From positions 1-9,373 of the forward strand of contig SFMJ01000092.1 of assembly GCA_004553095.1 (NCBI GenBank): a DNA stretch of 9,373 bases, given 5' to 3'. A program made the translations under genes and the position numbers. The DNA is from Bacteroidales bacterium (GTDB lineage: Bacteria; Bacteroidota; Bacteroidia; Bacteroidales; Muribaculaceae). Positions 6,467 through 9,373 of this stretch are shown piece after piece (position 1 is the stretch's first letter; each line of letters opens with the position of its first letter). The notes beneath the pieces are model-generated. The model saw nothing but the letters and a program-made list of their open reading frames with translations. It was not told the origin of the DNA and did not search any database.

Positions 6467-7657
6467 ATGAGAGACCTTGAGAAGGTAAATATTTCGCAGT
6501 TTAAGTCTTTCTGGACTAATTTGCTCATCAGCATGTTTGTGCTGGTGGGCATCATGATTCTGTCGAGATTGCTGCCTCATTATTACACCCCGATCATCGG
6601 TCTCATCACGGCGGCTCTCCTATATATGATGGTCTATAACAATAAGATCAATCAGTTTAGGACCTGCATGATAGTGCCTTACGCCATGTTCTATTGTGTT
6701 ATTTTGGTGATATTCAGGGTGCGACTCAACTATCTTTCGATCTGCATCGACTGCAAGATCACTACCGGGCTCTCGATCGAACGGGGTAAGTTGGGCGAAA
6801 TCTTCAGCTATGAGACGCGTCATCATCTCAACAATCTGATTCTTCTTTTCGCCATCCTCTCCTTAGCGGTGTGGGCTCATTATTGGATGGGCTATTATCG
6901 TCGCAATGAGCTCTCCAACCGCGATTGGTATGTCTTCTTCTGGATCAATGTCATCCTCTTCTCAGTCGATATCATCTACTTCGCCGTAAGATATTTCAAT
7001 ATCTATATTGATCTCAAAGATCATGATGAGATCATCACCGAAGAGGAGATCGACGGTATGTCGACCAAGACCTACCTTCGGTTTTATATGGTATGTGGCA
7101 ATAGGGTGTTCCTTACATGGAGAGCCACCGATGAGGATGATGACCACGAAAAGCTCGACACCCCCTTCCTGCTGAAATATAATGCTACGGGAGTCGAGCA
7201 GGTAAAGCATATCATCGAGCAGCAGTCGGGCATCTATGGCGGCAAGTTGAAATTCTTCTTCGCCCGCAAGTCGATGGATCTCGCCAAGCATCATCTCTAT
7301 CGCTATTTCTATTTCGTCGATGAGGACCTGGTGGCATCATCCGAAATAGCAAATTGCGGCGAATGGATGGAGTTGAAAGAGATTTCTCGCATCTTTAAGG
7401 AAGATCCCTTGCAGATATCACACACTATGCTCACCGATCTTACGCGTATGGCCACGATCATCATAACCCAAAAGCTTTTCGATGAGAATGGACATCGCAA
7501 GATCAATATCAAATCATATCATCCCACCATCTCGATGGAAGACGTCAGAGATGGCGACTATGATTTTCAGGACGATAAATGGATGAAGATCGCCCTCTAT
7601 AATTCCGATTCATTCTTCTTCCGCTTCAATATGATGATGCGCAAGATTTTAACTTAG
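6467..7657 (+). CDS. Unrecognised five-helix membrane protein with large soluble C-terminal region
   Basis: I do not recognise the family of this 396-aa protein. Five hydrophobic segments are visible at about residues 14-36, 41-57, 66-84, 122-141 and 155-177. No cleavable signal peptide is apparent. The second half (178-396) is soluble, rich in charged and aromatic residues. It includes an acidic run (222-228), a patch with KFFFARKSMDLAKHHLYRYF (262-281), and a C-terminal part with ISHTMLTDLTRMATIIIT (317-334). No kinase, GGDEF, LytTR or peptidase motif is seen. The overall plan, a multi-helix sensor-like membrane part joined to one soluble domain, resembles membrane signalling proteins, but that is only an impression. 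It begins 42 nt after dpp4 and ends 2 nt before miaA, so it is almost certainly co-transcribed with miaA. Codon use resembles its neighbours, so there is no sign of recent transfer. The ATG at 6467 is the first in frame. Confidence 0.8.
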   Translation: MRDLEKVNISQFKSFWTNLLISMFVLVGIMILSRLLPHYYTPIIGLITAALLYMMVYNNKINQFRTCMIVPYAMFYCVILVIFRVRLNYLSICIDCKITTGLSIERGKLGEIFSYETRHHLNNLILLFAILSLAVWAHYWMGYYRRNELSNRDWYVFFWINVILFSVDIIYFAVRYFNIYIDLKDHDEIITEEEIDGMSTKTYLRFYMVCGNRVFLTWRATDEDDDHEKLDTPFLLKYNATGVEQVKHIIEQQSGIYGGKLKFFFARKSMDLAKHHLYRYFYFVDEDLVASSEIANCGEWMELKEISRIFKEDPLQISHTMLTDLTRMATIIITQKLFDENGHRKINIKSYHPTISMEDVRDGDYDFQDDKWMKIALYNSDSFFFRFNMMMRKILT

Positions 7658-7659
7658 AG

Positions 7660-8571
7660 ATGGCATACGGATCAATAGCAGTGGTCGGACCGACAGCCTC
7701 CGGCAAGACAAGAAGGGCTGTCGATATAGCTCGTCGCTTCTCGGGTGAGATTATCTCCGCCGATTCGCGACAGGTGTATCGCGGCATGTCGATCGGCACC
7801 GGCAAGGACCTGGTGGAGTATGGTGAGGTGCCTTATCATCTTATCGATATCGCCGAGGCGGGTGAGAAGTATAATCTTTATCGCTATCTTCATGATTTCC
7901 ATGTGGCATACGATGACATCACAGGTAGGGGAGTGCTCCCTGTGATCTGTGGCGGCAGTGGCATGTATGTCGAGAATGCACTCGGGGGTGTCCGACTCCC
8001 GGATGTGCCTGAAAACAGTCAGCTGCGACTCGCTCTGGCAGATAAGTCGCTCGCGGAATTAACTCATATCCTCGAAGGGTATAAGACCCTCCATAATATC
8101 ACCGATGTAGATACGACAAAGCGAGCCATCCGCGCCATCGAAATTCAGGAGTATTATCGTGAACATCCCGATGAGGCGGCACTTGCCGACCAGAAACTGG
8201 TGGAGCCTCTCGATGCACTGATCATCGGCGTGGATATCTCTCGCGAAGATCGTCGGCGTCGCATCTCTCAGCGTCTCGAGGCAAGAGTGCAGGAGGGAAT
8301 GCTCGATGAGGTAAGAAGTCTTCTCGATTCCGGCATCGCTCCGGAGGATCTCATCTATTATGGACTTGAGTATAAATTTTTAACCCTCCATCTTATCGGC
8401 AAGATCGATTACCCTACTATGATCCATGATCTGGAGATCGCTATCCATCAGTTCGCCAAGCGGCAGATGACATGGTTTCGCGGCATGGAGAAACGTGGGT
8501 TCCATATTAATTGGATTCCCTACGATCTCTCCACCACCGAATTCACCGACCGAGTCTTTGAACTTTTTTGA
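7660..8571 (+). CDS. miaA: tRNA dimethylallyltransferase (MiaA), Bacteroidetes type
   Basis: Cytoplasmic enzyme that transfers the dimethylallyl group of DMAPP to N6 of adenosine 37 in tRNAs that read codons starting with U, giving i6A. The 303-aa protein has the P-loop GPTASGKT (10-17), the catalytic aspartate in SADSRQVY (Asp35), a GTGKD segment (46-50), GGSGMY (98-103, where GGT is more usual), RAIEI (158-162), YGLEYKF (234-240) and the RQMTWFRG signature (268-275). Bacteroides genomes often carry two MiaA proteins. This one has the GTGKD and YGLEYKF features that I associate with the second, lineage-specific paralogue, so it may not be the only copy. The start lies 2 nt after the upstream stop, so the two genes are translated from one transcript. 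The coding end runs into a T-rich stretch, but no GC-rich terminator hairpin follows before the tRNA promoter. Confidence 0.93.
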   Translation: MAYGSIAVVGPTASGKTRRAVDIARRFSGEIISADSRQVYRGMSIGTGKDLVEYGEVPYHLIDIAEAGEKYNLYRYLHDFHVAYDDITGRGVLPVICGGSGMYVENALGGVRLPDVPENSQLRLALADKSLAELTHILEGYKTLHNITDVDTTKRAIRAIEIQEYYREHPDEAALADQKLVEPLDALIIGVDISREDRRRRISQRLEARVQEGMLDEVRSLLDSGIAPEDLIYYGLEYKFLTLHLIGKIDYPTMIHDLEIAIHQFAKRQMTWFRGMEKRGFHINWIPYDLSTTEFTDRVFELF

Positions 8572-8588
8572 TTTTTTTTGCTAAAAAA

Positions 8589-8620
8589 TTTGGTGGTTAA
8601 AAAAAATAGCATTAACTTTG
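8589..8620 (+). promoter_or_regulatory. Promoter of the tRNA-Gln gene
   Basis: This is the best promoter in the window. A TTTG -33 element at 8589-8592 and a TAACTTTG -7 box at 8613-8620 (exact TAnnTTTG) are separated by 20 nt, the spacing usual in Bacteroidetes. Transcription would start near 8627, about 35 nt before the mature tRNA. It lies in an AT-rich spacer just after miaA. Confidence 0.75.
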
Positions 8621-8661
8621 CATCGTCAAAAGCGAAAGAGATTGCTGATGACTCTTAAAAT

Positions 8662-8732
8662 TGCCTTGTGGTGTAATGGTAGCACACCGGATTCTGGTTC
8701 CGTTTGTGAGAGTTCGAGTCTTTCCAAGGCAA
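8662..8732 (+). tRNA. tRNA-Gln (anticodon CUG)
   Basis: A full cloverleaf can be drawn. The acceptor stem is TGCCTTG (8662-8668) with CAAGGCA (8725-8731), with the U1-A72 pair typical of tRNA-Gln. T8 and G9 follow. The D arm is GTGT / GCAC with loop AATGGTA. The anticodon stem is 8687-8691 with 8699-8703 and the loop TTCTGGT gives anticodon CTG at 8694-8696. The T arm is GAGAG / CTTTC with loop TTCGAGT. The discriminator is A8732 and CCA is not encoded (CAA follows). Pair 27-43 is C-U, a mismatch; the other four anticodon-stem pairs are sound. Base 37 is G, so it is not a MiaA substrate. The tRNA reads the Gln codon CAG. Confidence 0.95.
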
Positions 8733-8733
8733 C

Positions 8734-8783
8734 AAAAGATATAAAAAAGAGTGGTTTCTGCCACTCTTTTTTTTATATCTTTT
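8734..8783. terminator. Bidirectional intrinsic terminator between tRNA-Gln and GNAT genes
   Basis: A GC-containing stem GAGTGG (8749-8754) with CCACTC (8761-8766) encloses loop TTTCTG. It is flanked by an A run on the left (8743-8748) and a run of eight T on the right (8767-8774). The arms extend further as AAAAGATAT (8734-8742) and ATATCTTTT (8775-8783). On the plus strand it ends the tRNA transcript; read on the minus strand it ends the GNAT transcript, whose stop is 34 nt away. The symmetry suits the convergent gene pair. Confidence 0.9.
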
Positions 8784-8816
8784 TTTATGGCAATTATATA
8801 GGTTTTTTTATCTTTT

Positions 8817-9347
8817 TTATAAATCTTCTTTGGTGTAGATATGCATGGAGATGCCGGGGCGTAACCAATCTTTCAGTGTGCCGGAGTGGGTGTAACCGCT
8901 CTGCTCGAAGAGTCGAATGCTCGGCGTGTTGCTACTCGCTATCTTCGCTCCTAATATGCGTAGCCCCAACAATATGTAGGCATATTCTTCCAATAGTTTT
9001 AAGGCCTTCCCGGCTATTCCCTTGCCGCGATATTCTTGGCGGATATAGATGCCGACGAAGGCATGGCGACAGGTAGGGGAGATCTCATATAGGTCCACAA
9101 GCCCCACCACAGCATCTTCTACACTTCCCGGCAGTTCCACCACGAGACGTATTTGTCCGGCTCTTATCGGATCGGCATCATAATTCTTGGCATATTCTTC
9201 GAGGTTATGACGCGAGTAGGGTGCCGACATACCATTGTCGATCCATTGTGTGGGATCTCGCTCGATCTCCCACATCACATCAGCATCATCCGGCTCTACT
9301 GCCCGAAGTCTGATTTGATCATCTTCCAAGAAGTGTTTGGATTGCAT
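8817..9347 (-). CDS. GNAT family N-acetyltransferase (RimJ/RimL- or SpeG-like)
   Basis: Predicted cytoplasmic acetyl-CoA-dependent N-acetyltransferase of 176 aa. The acetyl-CoA pyrophosphate-binding motif A is EYRGKGIAGKAL (105-116). It follows the beta strand HAFVGIYI (95-102), and the later motif with N140 and the IRLFEQSGY segment (144-152) is also typical of GNATs. The N-terminal part (IRLRAVEPDDADVMWEIERD, 12-31) matches the Acetyltransf_3 class that includes ribosomal-protein acetyltransferases and spermidine acetyltransferase SpeG. The substrate cannot be told from the sequence. The gene converges on tRNA-Gln and shares its terminator. The ATG at 9347 is the first in frame and homology starts a few residues later. 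Its promoter lies outside the window, and only 26 nt upstream are visible. Confidence 0.9.
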   Translation of the reverse strand: MQSKHFLEDDQIRLRAVEPDDADVMWEIERDPTQWIDNGMSAPYSRHNLEEYAKNYDADPIRAGQIRLVVELPGSVEDAVVGLVDLYEISPTCRHAFVGIYIRQEYRGKGIAGKALKLLEEYAYILLGLRILGAKIASSNTPSIRLFEQSGYTHSGTLKDWLRPGISMHIYTKEDL

Positions 9348-9373
9348 ATCTTCGATTCTGTTCTGTTAGATAT
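9348..9373. other. Window edge upstream of the GNAT gene
   Basis: These 26 nt precede the GNAT start on the minus strand. No -7 box is visible in them. They could be a leader or the end of an upstream minus-strand gene; too little is present to say. Confidence 0.3.

Noticed and set aside
8572..8612. A and T runs after miaA as an intrinsic terminator
   Set aside because: Only AT pairs can be formed (for example TTTTTT with AAAAAA around GCT) and no GC-rich stem is present. The stretch is better explained as the AT-rich upstream part of the tRNA promoter.
7660..8732. Functional pairing of miaA with the adjacent tRNA-Gln
   Set aside because: MiaA modifies A37 of tRNAs that read U-starting codons. 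This tRNA has G37 and reads CAG, and it has its own promoter, so the adjacency looks incidental.
8618..9076. Open frame of about 152 codons on the plus strand covering the tRNA and part of the GNAT gene
   Set aside because: It runs through the tRNA-Gln gene and its terminator and then antisense to the GNAT gene, so it is a chance frame.
1..9373. CRISPR array, insertion sequence, prophage or defence island
   Set aside because: No regularly spaced repeats, transposase, integrase or terminal inverted repeats were seen, and most genes are common Bacteroidales core genes.

Overview
The window looks like a chromosomal core region from a member of the Bacteroidales. A Muribaculaceae-like lineage is possible, but that is a guess. 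The evidence is the gene content (a BT_3928-type DoxX protein overlapping a DUF1599 gene, a DUF4293 membrane protein, the archaeal/eukaryotic-type ProRS found in Bacteroides, a DPP IV and a Bacteroidetes-type MiaA). In addition, promoter-like TAnnTTTG -7 boxes stand in front of several genes, and the starts lack clear Shine-Dalgarno sequences. No mobile element, CRISPR array, phage gene or rRNA is visible.

Layout. From 1 to 1962 two overlapping minus-strand genes encode a DoxX/MauE-like membrane protein with a degenerate thioredoxin-like domain (87-1451) and a duplicated DUF1599 protein (1414-1962). A 163-bp divergent intergenic region (1963-2125) separates them from the plus-strand series: a DUF4293 four-helix membrane protein (2126-2572), proS (2684-4165), a strong hairpin (4180-4220), a secreted dipeptidyl peptidase IV (4238-6424), an unrecognised five-helix membrane protein with a large soluble C-terminal part (6467-7657), and miaA (7660-8571). 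A tRNA-Gln(CUG) gene with its own promoter follows at 8662-8732. A bidirectional AT-flanked terminator at 8734-8783 separates it from a convergent minus-strand GNAT acetyltransferase (8817-9347).

How the genes relate. proS, tRNA-Gln and miaA belong to translation: tRNA charging, the tRNA itself and tRNA modification. dpp4, the unknown membrane protein and miaA are tightly packed (gaps of 42 and 2 nt, no promoter-like box seen in the gaps) and probably share a transcript. dpp4 has no visible promoter of its own and starts 17 nt after the hairpin, so it either depends on read-through from proS or the hairpin is part of its leader.

I see no clear new biological system. The items most worth a second look are the unrecognised membrane protein next to miaA, the hairpin leader of dpp4, and a 15-nt sequence repeated upstream of minus-strand transcription units.
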